Assembly (NCBI RefSeq): GCF_003635165.1
Contig: NZ_ML058623.1
Location: 1 to 37,408 of the forward strand
Length of the DNA stretch: 37,408 nucleotides
Direction: 5' to 3'
Source: Burkholderia sp. Nafp2/4-1b
GTDB taxonomy: Bacteria; Pseudomonadota; Gammaproteobacteria; Burkholderiales; Burkholderiaceae
In this document: positions 17,262 through 24,291 of the stretch, in pieces
Numbering within the stretch: position 1 is the stretch's first letter
Layout: each line of letters begins with the position of its first letter
Position numbers and translations under genes: made by a program
The notes under the pieces: model-generated
Database searches by the model: none
Told to the model about the DNA's origin: nothing
What the model saw: only the letters and a program-made list of their open reading frames with translations

Positions 17262-17765
17262 TTACATCGGGTCTCCTCCTACCCTCAACGTCAAGGAGTA
17301 TTGGCCGTCCGGGAAGGAAACGGTAAGTGGGCCACTTTCGGGCAGTTCTACCGACAAGGTGGTGAGCGGTAGGCCACCAATTACAGGGGCAAAGGAAGTG
17401 CACGCGCCATGGTCCGTGGATTTGACGGTCCGCACCTCGGTGTCTTCGGCCTGAATGTCCAAGTGGATCGTGCCGCGCGATGTTCGCTGTGGCTTCAAAA
17501 GGAGCATACGGCCGACGGCCAGTTGCTTCGCTTGGTAGCCTGGGGTGTTGCCTTCGAGCGTGCACGTGGAGTAGGGGAACTGTTGCTGGGACGTCGCCAT
17601 AAACGGAACGAGCCCGCCGGACGTGTTGACGAAACGATGCGTGCCGCGAACGAGGGTTTGTCCTTCCTTTACCCAGGTGATGTCGATAGCGGGTGAGGTA
17701 TCGGTACCGGCGTTCGCTTGAGTTGCGGACAGCATCACTGCAATTGCTAGGATTGTAGTTTTCAA
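17262..17765 (-). CDS. Secreted protein of unknown function
   Basis: A 167-residue protein with a signal peptide (KTTILAIAVMLSATQANA, cleavage after ANA) and a mature part rich in beta-type sequence with two cysteines (TCTLEGN and ACTSF) that could form a disulfide. The start is TTG at 17765, supported by AAGGAA six bases upstream. It ends the minus-strand cluster, 39 bases after the small membrane protein gene. No family is recognised. The organisation resembles a periplasmic or surface protein co-produced with the bactofilin group. Confidence 0.7.
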   Translation of the reverse strand: MKTTILAIAVMLSATQANAGTDTSPAIDITWVKEGQTLVRGTHRFVNTSGGLVPFMATSQQQFPYSTCTLEGNTPGYQAKQLAVGRMLLLKPQRTSRGTIHLDIQAEDTEVRTVKSTDHGACTSFAPVIGGLPLTTLSVELPESGPLTVSFPDGQYSLTLRVGGDPM

Positions 17766-17804
17766 CTGGGTTTCCTTGGGCAGGGAAATAGCGATAAATC
17801 GACT

Positions 17805-18158
17805 TTACTGGCCATCTTCGGGTGCGCCGCGTGATTCTGGTTGCGCGAGCAGCCAGCATTCGATGACCCCGAAACCGACGGCCAGCGGAAGAGCGACGAC
17901 CAAGAGATAGGTCACGAGTGCTATAGGCGCTTGCAGTAACACGATATTTGCGACGCCATCGTCGTCGTGGGCCAACCAATGAGAAAGAGCGTCGACGATG
18001 CGCTCGATCGCTCTGCTCGTCGGGTTGTCCGGCGTTCCCGTCAGTGCTGCGATGCCACTCCCAGCAAGGTTGAACGAAGCGGTCAACGAGATGATCGCGA
18101 TCGTCAGCACAGCGCTGTGCTGCAGGATGTTGGAGATGCTTCTTTTGGGCTTTTTCAT
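17805..18158 (-). CDS. Small two-helix membrane protein
   Basis: A 117-residue protein with a basic start (MKKPKRSIS), hydrophobic segments SAVLTIAIISLTASFNLAGSGIAAL and VLLQAPIALVTYLLVVALPLAVGFGVIECWLL, and a short acidic tail. It overlaps the stop of the bactofilin gene by four bases (ATGA), so translation is probably coupled. No family is recognised. With the bactofilin gene upstream it may form a membrane-anchored scaffold, but that is inference. Confidence 0.65.
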   Translation of the reverse strand: MKKPKRSISNILQHSAVLTIAIISLTASFNLAGSGIAALTGTPDNPTSRAIERIVDALSHWLAHDDDGVANIVLLQAPIALVTYLLVVALPLAVGFGVIECWLLAQPESRGAPEDGQ

Positions 18159-18562
18159 GTCGTCGGGAGGGCGTCAGTATTGGTTGTCTCGGTGATCTGG
18201 GAAACGGTCGCCGGCGCTTCGATGACCAATTCGCGCGGGACGCGTTTGAGCTGACCGTTGAGCGCGGCTTGCGGCCCAAGCCGAATCGTGCCGCAGTAGT
18301 AGACGTTGCCCTTTACCACGCCGTTGATCTCGAGCATGTCGCGGGCATGTACATCGCCTTCCACCACGCCGTCGATGCGTACGATCTCGCCTTGTACCTT
18401 CCCCTTGATTATTCCGCCTTGTCCGATGTGCAGGAGGCCGGCCGTCGAGACGATGCTGCCGCTCACGAGCGCGAACGTGCTCATCCCGTGATCGAGAATC
18501 AGATCGCCATGAACGACCAGGCCGGTGGCCAGCAGCGTCACATTGATGGTTTTAGGTTTCAT
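18155..18562 (-). CDS. Bactofilin-like polymer-forming protein
   Basis: A 135-residue protein of the bactofilin (DUF583, polymer-forming cytoskeletal) type. After a short N-terminal segment it has a repetitive beta-helix pattern with conserved glycines about every 18 residues: GLVVHGDLILDHG, GSIVSTAGLLHIGQGG, IKGKVQGEIVRIDG, VEGDVHARDMLEING, VKGNVYYCGTIRLG. Bactofilins self-assemble without nucleotide and act as scaffolds near the membrane. ATG 18562 has GAGG upstream and is preferred over an extended frame that would overlap the preceding gene. A bactofilin inside a conjugative element is uncommon; its partner is probably the adjacent membrane protein. Confidence 0.85.
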   Translation of the reverse strand: MKPKTINVTLLATGLVVHGDLILDHGMSTFALVSGSIVSTAGLLHIGQGGIIKGKVQGEIVRIDGVVEGDVHARDMLEINGVVKGNVYYCGTIRLGPQAALNGQLKRVPRELVIEAPATVSQITETTNTDALPTT

Positions 18563-18572
18563 GGTCGCCTCG

Positions 18573-19301
18573 TTAGAAGAGTTGGACGTCGGCGGACTTG
18601 GCTGCCGCAGGAGCCTTGGCCGCAGGCGCCGGCGTGGCGGGTTCGGCATTTTCTGCCGGAGCGGCGTGCGGCCGCGCGGTACTGCGGCGGATATGCCGGG
18701 GAGCGGCCTTCGGCGGGGCAGCCGGTCGCGGTGCCGGTTCCGTTGTTGCGGACGCGACGGCGGGCGCAGCGGTCCGCGGCGCGCGAATCGGTGCGGCTGC
18801 GGCCTTGTCCAGGTCGCTCGGGGCGGCCTGCGCTCGTGCCGATGGATCGGTGGGTGGCGGATCCTGACGGGAGGCCAACGTGCGCGGATCGACGCTCGCC
18901 AGCGTACTTGTTGGTGCGCTGGCCGAACCAGCGAAGTCGGCCGCCGTCAGGGGATGAGCGCTGGTGAGCGCGGAAGATGCGGCCGGCACGGGGCGGGAAG
19001 CTGCCGGCGTGGCTTCGTGCGTCAGCTCGGCGTGCGATGGTGCGCGCAGAGCCCGCCACAACTTGGCGGCACTCACACCGCCGCCGGCGGCGAGCGCCGC
19101 AGTGGCCACCGCAATGGCGATGGGCCTGACCAGCCGTTTGAGTCGGCTGAGGCGGGGCAGTGCAATCCGGCTGCGATTTCCGTCCGGAGCCGGGAGTGCC
19201 GGCATGGCTTCGACATGGCCGTTGATGTCGATCACGACCGGTTGCGCGGCGTATTTCGCGTGCAGCGCCTGAATTTCTCGGATGTCTATGGTTCTCCGCA
19301 T
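18573..19301 (-). CDS. Ala/Pro-rich single-pass membrane protein
   Basis: A 242-residue protein with a short soluble N-terminus (MRRTIDIREIQALHAKYAAQ), a basic stretch, one hydrophobic helix (about residues 58-76, PIAIAVATAALAAGGGVSAA) and a long Ala/Pro/Ser-rich C-terminal region. The architecture recalls TonB-like or cell-envelope-spanning anchors, but no C-terminal TonB fold is seen. ATG 19301 is chosen because the sequence upstream in the same frame looks non-coding; the start has no clear ribosome binding site. It ends 10 bases before the bactofilin start. It could link the bactofilin scaffold to the membrane. Confidence 0.65.
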   Translation of the reverse strand: MRRTIDIREIQALHAKYAAQPVVIDINGHVEAMPALPAPDGNRSRIALPRLSRLKRLVRPIAIAVATAALAAGGGVSAAKLWRALRAPSHAELTHEATPAASRPVPAASSALTSAHPLTAADFAGSASAPTSTLASVDPRTLASRQDPPPTDPSARAQAAPSDLDKAAAAPIRAPRTAAPAVASATTEPAPRPAAPPKAAPRHIRRSTARPHAAPAENAEPATPAPAAKAPAAAKSADVQLF

Positions 19302-19458
19302 GTGAAGGCGTCTTGGGTTGGGAACCCTTATACGAGATTGCGAGATTGCCCACGCGTGCGCGGTCGACGCGCGAGACCGGCCCGTGTATCGCACCGGGGC
19401 ACGTAGTCGTCAGCGTAGTCATTCCTGCAGCGTGTCAAGTTCATCGGACGATGAACCT

Positions 19459-20049
19459 TCAATCGCGCAGCGTCCCGTCTGCCTGGTATCGATCGTTGTC
19501 GGGCACACACACGAGCGAGATGTGCTTGATTCGCCCTTCGGCGTTCGCGAGGATGGTGGCCCGATCCTGCGCCGTGATTTTTTCGGCGAGCACGGCTTCC
19601 ATCGTCGCCACAAAGAGCTTGTCGTATTGGGTGAGGCAACGGACCAGAAGACCGGCAAGCGGCCGCGTGACCTTAAGTTCAATATGCTCGGCGGGGAAAG
19701 CAATCGTCCGGGCCTCGTGCTTTTCGACCCACACCAGCGCCTTGCGCAGCCAGTCCGAGGTATCGCGCAGCGCGGACTCGAGTGCATGCGTTTTCCCCCC
19801 GCGCGCGACGGTGATTTTCGACGCGCAGAAGTTGTAGTCGCCGCGAATGAAATTGCGGGCGAACTGCGAGCTGTAGCGCAGCACAGTGACGGCATCGGTA
19901 TCCGGGATGATTCGATCGATGCGGCTGTCGCTCGTCAGACGCTGGATCGGCTTGAGTCCCGTTGACGACGGGGACAGCGAGTCGTTCGATGATACGAGCA
20001 GCGGCGCGTCCCGCTGCGGGTCGTGCGGTGTTTCGAGAACGGCGGACAT
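19459..20049 (-). CDS. AcaB/DUF1845-like protein, second copy
   Basis: A soluble 196-residue protein. A low-complexity N-terminus is followed by YSSQFARNFIRGDYNFCASK and a helical segment, and the C-terminal part (LAGLLVRCLTQYDKLFVATM, then EAVLAEKITAQDRATILANAEGRIKHISL) matches the layout of AcaB/DUF1845-type ICE proteins. The gene at 14601 has a comparable layout, so these may be distant paralogues. It is the first gene of a minus-strand cluster. A palindrome GGGTTAACCC lies about 35-45 bases upstream of its start and could be an operator. The family call is tentative. Confidence 0.5.
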   Translation of the reverse strand: MSAVLETPHDPQRDAPLLVSSNDSLSPSSTGLKPIQRLTSDSRIDRIIPDTDAVTVLRYSSQFARNFIRGDYNFCASKITVARGGKTHALESALRDTSDWLRKALVWVEKHEARTIAFPAEHIELKVTRPLAGLLVRCLTQYDKLFVATMEAVLAEKITAQDRATILANAEGRIKHISLVCVPDNDRYQADGTLRD

Positions 20050-20401
20050 GATGTTTTCGGGTGGTCTCTCTCATCGATGATTTTGGGTTAACCCGATTTA
20101 ACAATTCGGGCAAAAGCGGGCCTCTTTTCGTGAGCTTTCCACCCTTTGCGGTCGCAAATTTCCGCAATACTGACTCTACTTCTCGCGTCAACGACGCATC
20201 GACCTAGACTTCCTAACCCGAAGTCCATCTTCTGTACAAGCCGTGCCAATGGGCATGCTCCGACCAGCGGGCAACTGGTGTGGAATCTTCTGCTGATGAG
20301 TGCCTAGCCAGCACTTCCCATCTTTCAGTCATAAAACTCGTCGTCGGCCGCATGTATTTGCGCCGCGACATCGTTCGAGTCCGGACATCGGGTGTCTCTC
20401 T
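20050..20401. promoter_or_regulatory. Divergent intergenic region with a palindrome
   Basis: No gene is seen in these 350 bases. GGGTTAACCC (20085-20094) is a perfect palindrome close to the minus-strand gene at 20049. On the minus strand a TTGACG / TATTGC pair with 16-bp spacing can be read around 20190-20162, a weak promoter candidate. TAACCCGA occurs again near 20213. Confidence 0.35.
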
Positions 20402-20579
20402 CCAGACCAGAGTCTGGGTAGAACGATCGTAGTCGACTGAGCCGTGATCCTGCGGCGGAGTGGTATTTCCGAAAATGGGCTGTTGCGCGGCGTGACCATG
20501 CCGCGCGAGGACGACCTAACGTCCTCGATATGAGCCAACCGGCTCCCTGAGCGCCACGTCCCCAGAAGGGACGTGGCGC
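20402..20579 (+). other. Tandem inverted-repeat array
   Basis: Successive hairpins: CCAGAC 20402-20407 / 20412-20417; GCGCGGC 20485-20491 / 20500-20506; GAGGAC 20507-20512 / 20521-20526; GAGCC 20532-20536 / 20541-20545; a 12-bp perfect stem 20551-20562 / 20568-20579. A sixth stem follows as the terminator at 20604. No convincing reading frame covers them. Candidates are an origin of transfer, a structured RNA, or stacked leader and terminator elements. Confidence 0.5.
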
Positions 20580-20603
20580 TTGGGTCATTTCCACGAATCC
20601 GAA

Positions 20604-20640
20604 AAGCGCGTTCCTCTTGCCGAGGGACGCGCTTTTTTTT
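20604..20640 (+). terminator. Strong intrinsic terminator upstream of 20670 gene
   Basis: Thirteen base pairs (20604-20616 / 20622-20634, loop TTGCC) end in a run of eight Ts at 20633-20640, followed by CGCC. It sits only 30 bases before the next ATG, so it ends an upstream transcript or attenuates the downstream genes. Confidence 0.8.
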
Positions 20641-20669
20641 CGCCGTTTGTTCCTGTCCCGGAGGTTCAC

Positions 20670-20936
20670 ATGCTTCCCAACCGTCTCGACGCGCGCATCG
20701 CCAACGTGATCAGCAACACGATCGCCGACGAGCGCGCAACTGCCGATACCGCGTCGCCAGCCTGGCGCGCGCGGTGCGAGGTGGCTCAGGTCGCGATGTA
20801 CAGCGATCCCGAGCGCCGCATCTTTCTTTCCCACATCGCCGAACGCCGCGGAGAGGCGGTCGCCAGCACGCTCGAGCAGTCAGCGAGCGCGATGCGCACT
20901 CAGGCGATTTACTTTCTTGCGAGGAAACCTTCATGA
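20670..20936 (+). CDS. Small hypothetical protein (DUF7696-like)
   Basis: An 88-residue soluble protein starting MLPNRLDARIANVISNT at ATG 20670, with CCGGAGG ahead of the start. The central segment WRARCEVAQVAMYSDPERRIFLSHIAERRGEAVA resembles small proteins annotated DUF7696 in mobile elements; this is by recollection and tentative. Its stop overlaps the next start in ATGA, so it is coupled to the RDF-like gene. The function is unknown. Confidence 0.65.
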   Translation: MLPNRLDARIANVISNTIADERATADTASPAWRARCEVAQVAMYSDPERRIFLSHIAERRGEAVASTLEQSASAMRTQAIYFLARKPS

Positions 20937-22243
20937 ACGCAGTTGTCCCTATGCTGGGCGGCCCTGTGCGCAGCCTGGTCGAAGAGCGTGCGATGCGCCC
21001 TCCGGTGATCGGGCGAATCCGGCCCGGTATCAAGGTGCTGACGTCCAAGGCGCGCGCCAATCAGGAGGCGGTCAGGCTGTACGAAACGATGGTCGCCGCC
21101 GGTGACTCATTCGAGACGATCGGCAAAGCGATCGAATCGCGCTGCCAGCTGCGCAACGCACTGGCGCCGAAGAACGTCGACTACTTCACGTGCCGCCGGT
21201 CGGACTTCAACAACCCGGACGTGGCCGACGAGATTCTCAAGCTCTACGGTGAAGATCGCGGTCAGGGCGTGCGGTTGTACCGCTTCCCGGTGCTGTTCGC
21301 CTTCAACGATTGGATGCAAAACCTGCCGAACGAAATGGCCGCGTGGGGCACCACCGGGCGGAAGTTCTTCTCGCAGTATGGTCCCGACGGCATCCGGTAC
21401 TGCAAGACCTACGCGAAGGTCGAGCGCGATCCGCGCGCCCAGCGAGCCACGCGCCATTTCGGCGGTCGTGACGTGATCTTCCGGCAGGACGACGCGATCC
21501 CGGACGGCGTGTGCGATCCCGAGCAATGCCCGCAGTACCAGAGCCGGCAGTGCAATCTCGCCGCGCATTTCGTGTTCGCGGTGCCCGACATCAAGGGACT
21601 CGGCTTAATCGAGCTACCGACGAACTCGATCTATGTGCTCCAGAAGGCCTACGCTGCAATGCAGACGGTGCAGTTGGCGCGCGGCAGGCTCACGGGCACG
21701 CGCTTCTGGCTCTCGAAGCGGGAATTCGATATCACTCGGATCAACGAGAACGGCGAGGCCGTACGTCAGTCACAGATGTTGACGGTTCTCGATGCGGATA
21801 TCGACATCGGGGCACTGCTGGACGGTGCGGATGAAGCTGCGCCGGCGATCGAGGTTGCGCAAGGTGCCGCCGCGCTGTTAGGTACGGGTGGCACAGTGAT
21901 TCCGCTGCATCCGGCCGACGTAACCGGTGGGGTGCCATCGGGTGAGCCAGAACCGACGACGCGCGCCGGCGATGCTCAACGCGATGAACACGTCGATCCT
22001 CCGCCGGAGCCAATCGAAGAGAAGCGGCATCGCCTGCAGGATCTGCTGCAGCGTCTTCGCCTCAACGCAGACGCGCGCCGCGAGCAGTTTCGTATCTACG
22101 GCCACGTCAAGTTCGGGCGCGGCTGGATCGAACGGCCCGCAGACGTCGACAAGATGATCGGGCGGCTGACCGGTGCCCTCGATGCGCCGGATGTTCTCGA
22201 TCGCGAGATCGGCGAAGCCGTCGAGTCATTCAGCCGCGGATAA
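20933..22243 (+). CDS. Recombination-directionality-factor-like protein (gp3-like)
   Basis: A 436-residue soluble protein. The N-terminal part (PVIGRIRPGIKVLTSKA, PKNVDYFTCRR, RFPVLFAFNDWMQNL, GPDGIRYCKTYAKV) follows the order seen in phage gp3-type recombination directionality factor-like proteins (PF18897), often annotated hydrolase or metal-binding protein. A cysteine group (GVCDPEQCPQYQSRQCN) probably binds zinc. GLIELPTNSIYVLQKAYAAM and LTGTRFWLSKRE match later parts of that family. The tail after about residue 290 is low-complexity with a final helical domain. ATG 20933 overlaps the previous stop. In an integrative element it could bias excision, but many homologues lie far from any integrase. 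Confidence 0.55.
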   Translation: MNAVVPMLGGPVRSLVEERAMRPPVIGRIRPGIKVLTSKARANQEAVRLYETMVAAGDSFETIGKAIESRCQLRNALAPKNVDYFTCRRSDFNNPDVADEILKLYGEDRGQGVRLYRFPVLFAFNDWMQNLPNEMAAWGTTGRKFFSQYGPDGIRYCKTYAKVERDPRAQRATRHFGGRDVIFRQDDAIPDGVCDPEQCPQYQSRQCNLAAHFVFAVPDIKGLGLIELPTNSIYVLQKAYAAMQTVQLARGRLTGTRFWLSKREFDITRINENGEAVRQSQMLTVLDADIDIGALLDGADEAAPAIEVAQGAAALLGTGGTVIPLHPADVTGGVPSGEPEPTTRAGDAQRDEHVDPPPEPIEEKRHRLQDLLQRLRLNADARREQFRIYGHVKFGRGWIERPADVDKMIGRLTGALDAPDVLDREIGEAVESFSRG

Positions 22244-22258
22244 CGGCATTCCCCATTA

Positions 22259-22278
22259 GCCAGCCCTTCGGGGCTGGC
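22259..22278 (+). terminator. UUCG-capped hairpin after the RDF-like gene
   Basis: GCCAGCCC (22259-22266) and GGGCTGGC (22271-22278) form eight base pairs closed by a TTCG (RNA UUCG) tetraloop, then GTTCCCTTTT. It lies 16 bases after the stop and is probably a terminator or 3' stabiliser. Confidence 0.7.
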
Positions 22279-22302
22279 GTTCCCTTTTCAAGCAGCTGCG
22301 AG

Positions 22303-22335
22303 AGCATTTCAGCAAAGCCCCTTTGCTCAAATGCT
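22303..22335 (+). promoter_or_regulatory. Second hairpin upstream of the NADAR gene
   Basis: AGCATTT-C-AGCAAAG (22303-22317) pairs with CTTTGCT-C-AAATGCT (22321-22335): 14 base pairs around a single C-C mismatch, loop CCC. No U tract follows, so it is not a normal terminator. It lies 75 bases before the NADAR start. Confidence 0.6.
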
Positions 22336-22410
22336 TTCGACCGCGTCATTCACGCATCGAAACCGTCCGCGCAAGCGGCCATCTCTCGACTATCCATTTC
22401 GGAGGAATTC

Positions 22411-22896
22411 ATGGGCCGAATCGGCAATATCACGGCGTTTTTCGGCGCCGCGGACGTGCTGAGTAATTGGCACCCCTGCCATTTCAGCTATCACGAGGTG
22501 GCTTTCACGAGCACCGAACAATTCACTATGTACGCGAAGGCGATGCTTTTCGGGGATCTCGACACCGCGTCGAAGATTCTCGCCGCGTCATCGCCGCGCG
22601 AGCAGAAGCGGTTGGGACGCGCCGTTCGTGGTTTCGATAACGCCAGCTGGGAAGGCTGTCGCGAATCCATCATGTTCGTCGGCTGCCGGGAAAAATTTCG
22701 GCAAAACGCCGAACTCGCTGCAGTTCTGCGGGGTACCGGTTCAAGCGTGCTGGTCGAGGCGAGTCCGTACGATCGAATCTGGGGTGTCGGACTCGGTGAG
22801 ACCGATCCACGCCTCTCGGATGCGTCGACCTGGCAAGGGCTGAACCCGCTCGGCAAGGCGCTGATGCGGATGCGCGACGTCCTGTTCCCGCAGTAA
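22411..22896 (+). CDS. NADAR (YbiA/DUF1768) family protein
   Basis: A 161-residue protein covering a whole NADAR domain. Family features are visible in order: LSNWHPCHFSYHEVAFTSTEQ (Glu in the substrate pocket), YAKAMLFGDLDTASKIL, KRLGRAVRGFDNASW, EKFRQNAELAAVLRGTG, LVEASPYDRIWGVGLG and WQGLNPLGKALMRMRDVL. NADAR proteins remove or process ADP-ribose adducts or glycosidic damage; the bacterial YbiA acts on riboflavin intermediates. ATG 22411 has GGAGG nearby. The sequence shows no feature that tells which substrate applies. In a mobile element it may protect against ADP-ribosylating or NAD-based host defence, but this is inference. Confidence 0.88.
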   Translation: MGRIGNITAFFGAADVLSNWHPCHFSYHEVAFTSTEQFTMYAKAMLFGDLDTASKILAASSPREQKRLGRAVRGFDNASWEGCRESIMFVGCREKFRQNAELAAVLRGTGSSVLVEASPYDRIWGVGLGETDPRLSDASTWQGLNPLGKALMRMRDVLFPQ

Positions 22897-22931
22897 TTCT
22901 CTCTCGCCGCGTGTCGGTGTTCATCAATTGT

Positions 22932-22951
22932 GGGCTGCCGCGAGGCGGCCC
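22932..22951 (+). promoter_or_regulatory. GNRA-capped hairpin in the sbcD leader
   Basis: GGGCTGCC (22932-22939) pairs with GGCGGCCC (22944-22951), eight pairs including one G-U, closed by GCGA. The sbcD start lies 20 bases downstream behind TTGGAGGCGGCG. It is one of the recurring leader hairpins. Confidence 0.65.
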
Positions 22952-22971
22952 ATTTAATTTTGGAGGCGGCG

Positions 22972-23676
22972 ATGAAGATCGCGCATTTTTCTGACCTGCA
23001 TTACTCGCCGGAGAACCTGGATGAGGCCGATCGCTGTTTCTCGTTCGCAGTCGACGATGCGATCTCGCGGGGGGCGCGGGCGGCGGTAATCTCGGGCGAC
23101 TCGACCGATCATCGCCTCGACGCCCACGCGCCGTCGCTGCATGCGCTCGCGACACAGGTGCACCGGTTGGCCGAAGCGATGCCCGTCATTATGTTGCAGG
23201 GCACGTTCTCGCATGAGCCACCCGGCACGCTGGACAACTTTGCGTTGATGGGCGCGCGGTATCCCGTGTTCGTTGCGGATCGGATTGGTCAGGTTGCTGT
23301 GATCGGCACGCAGTTCCGAGTGTCCGACGGTCCGGTGTTCGACGATGCTGAGATGCTTGCATTCGACGGACGCTATCCGGACGCGGTCTTCACCTGTCTG
23401 CCGACGATGAACAAGGCCGACCTCGCACTGAAGGTCGGTGCGTTGCCCGCGTCGACGGAGCTTGGAGACGTGCTCGGAACATACCTCGCGGCAGCGGGCA
23501 GGAATAACGCCCGCTTGCGCGCGATCGGCGTGCCGACAATTGGGATTTCGCACGGGACGGTGGCCGGATGCACAACCGAGCATGGTGTGACGATGGCGGG
23601 ATTCGATCACGAATTCAGCCTCGGCACGCTGTTCGACGCGGAGTGTGCCGCGTTCATGCTGGGTCACATCCATAAG
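22972..23676 (+). CDS. sbcD: SbcD-like nuclease, 5' exon (interrupted by group II intron)
   Basis: The first 235 residues of an SbcD/Mre11-type phosphodiesterase, the nuclease half of SbcCD. Metal-binding motifs are FSDLHYS (Asp8, His10), SGDSTDH (Asp43), a variant third motif LQGTFSHE where most family members have GNHD/E, ISHGTV, and GHIHK at 231-235. The exon ends exactly after the Lys codon. The next 21 bases translate as a short intron tail to a stop, so an unspliced message gives a protein without the end of motif V and without the capping domain. Joining to 26085-26747 gives a 455-residue protein in frame. ATG 22972 has GGAGG eight bases upstream. Confidence 0.88.
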
Positions 23677-23985
23677 GTGCGACGTGAAGTTGCGTAAGTA
23701 ATTGTTCTGCGCGGCATGACTGCGTGACAGAACCAGCTGCTCCTCCAGCTGTAGCCTACAGATGCATGTGTGGTTGGTAACGACCACGTGTGAAGCCATC
23801 TGGACAATGTAGCCCATTCCGATTGGATGAAGCGAACCTCGCGAGAGGGACACGGAACTGCGAGCATCACGCGGTGGGGCGCTAGGCTTGGGAGTATGGC
23901 GAACGTAAGTGAATCGGTGATAAATCTCGTCATGTGTGAAGGAGCCAAAGATGCTGGGCTTCAACCAAAACGGTGTGTAGATGGT

Positions 23986-24008
23986 TCTGGTCTTCTTATG
24001 TGACCAGA
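23986..24008 (+). other. EBS1 hairpin of the group II intron
   Basis: TCTGGTC (23986-23992) pairs with GACCAGA (24002-24008). The nine-base loop contains CTTATG (23995-24000), the exact reverse complement of the last six exon bases CATAAG (23671-23676). This is the expected exon-binding site 1. EBS2 is uncertain: ATGTG at 23932-23936 could pair with CACAT of the exon, but it is only five bases. Confidence 0.75.
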
Positions 24009-24291
24009 CGAGGACGTGAATCTACCGGGAAAGAGCCGACGCCTAACCTTCCAGTGTTACTTATACGAAACACGGTAAGCCCGTAGCTCCGCCTGAAAAG
24101 GCAGGCGAACCGTAAGGAACGCTGTTGGAGTTGCGGGTATGGGATGCCGGAGAAAGCGAAAGTCGGACTGTAATGGTACGAATAGGGATTGAGAGGCAAC
24201 TCGACATCATCCCGCCCGAAAGGGAGCAGACTTCCGGTTGGTCTCTCTTTGCAAGAGAGTTTGACGAACCTTCTTAACGGAGGAAAAGCAG

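Noticed and set aside
16537..18279. 580-codon minus-strand frame
   Set aside because: Crosses the helicase gene and two minus-strand genes in another frame; Arg/Pro-rich with no motifs.
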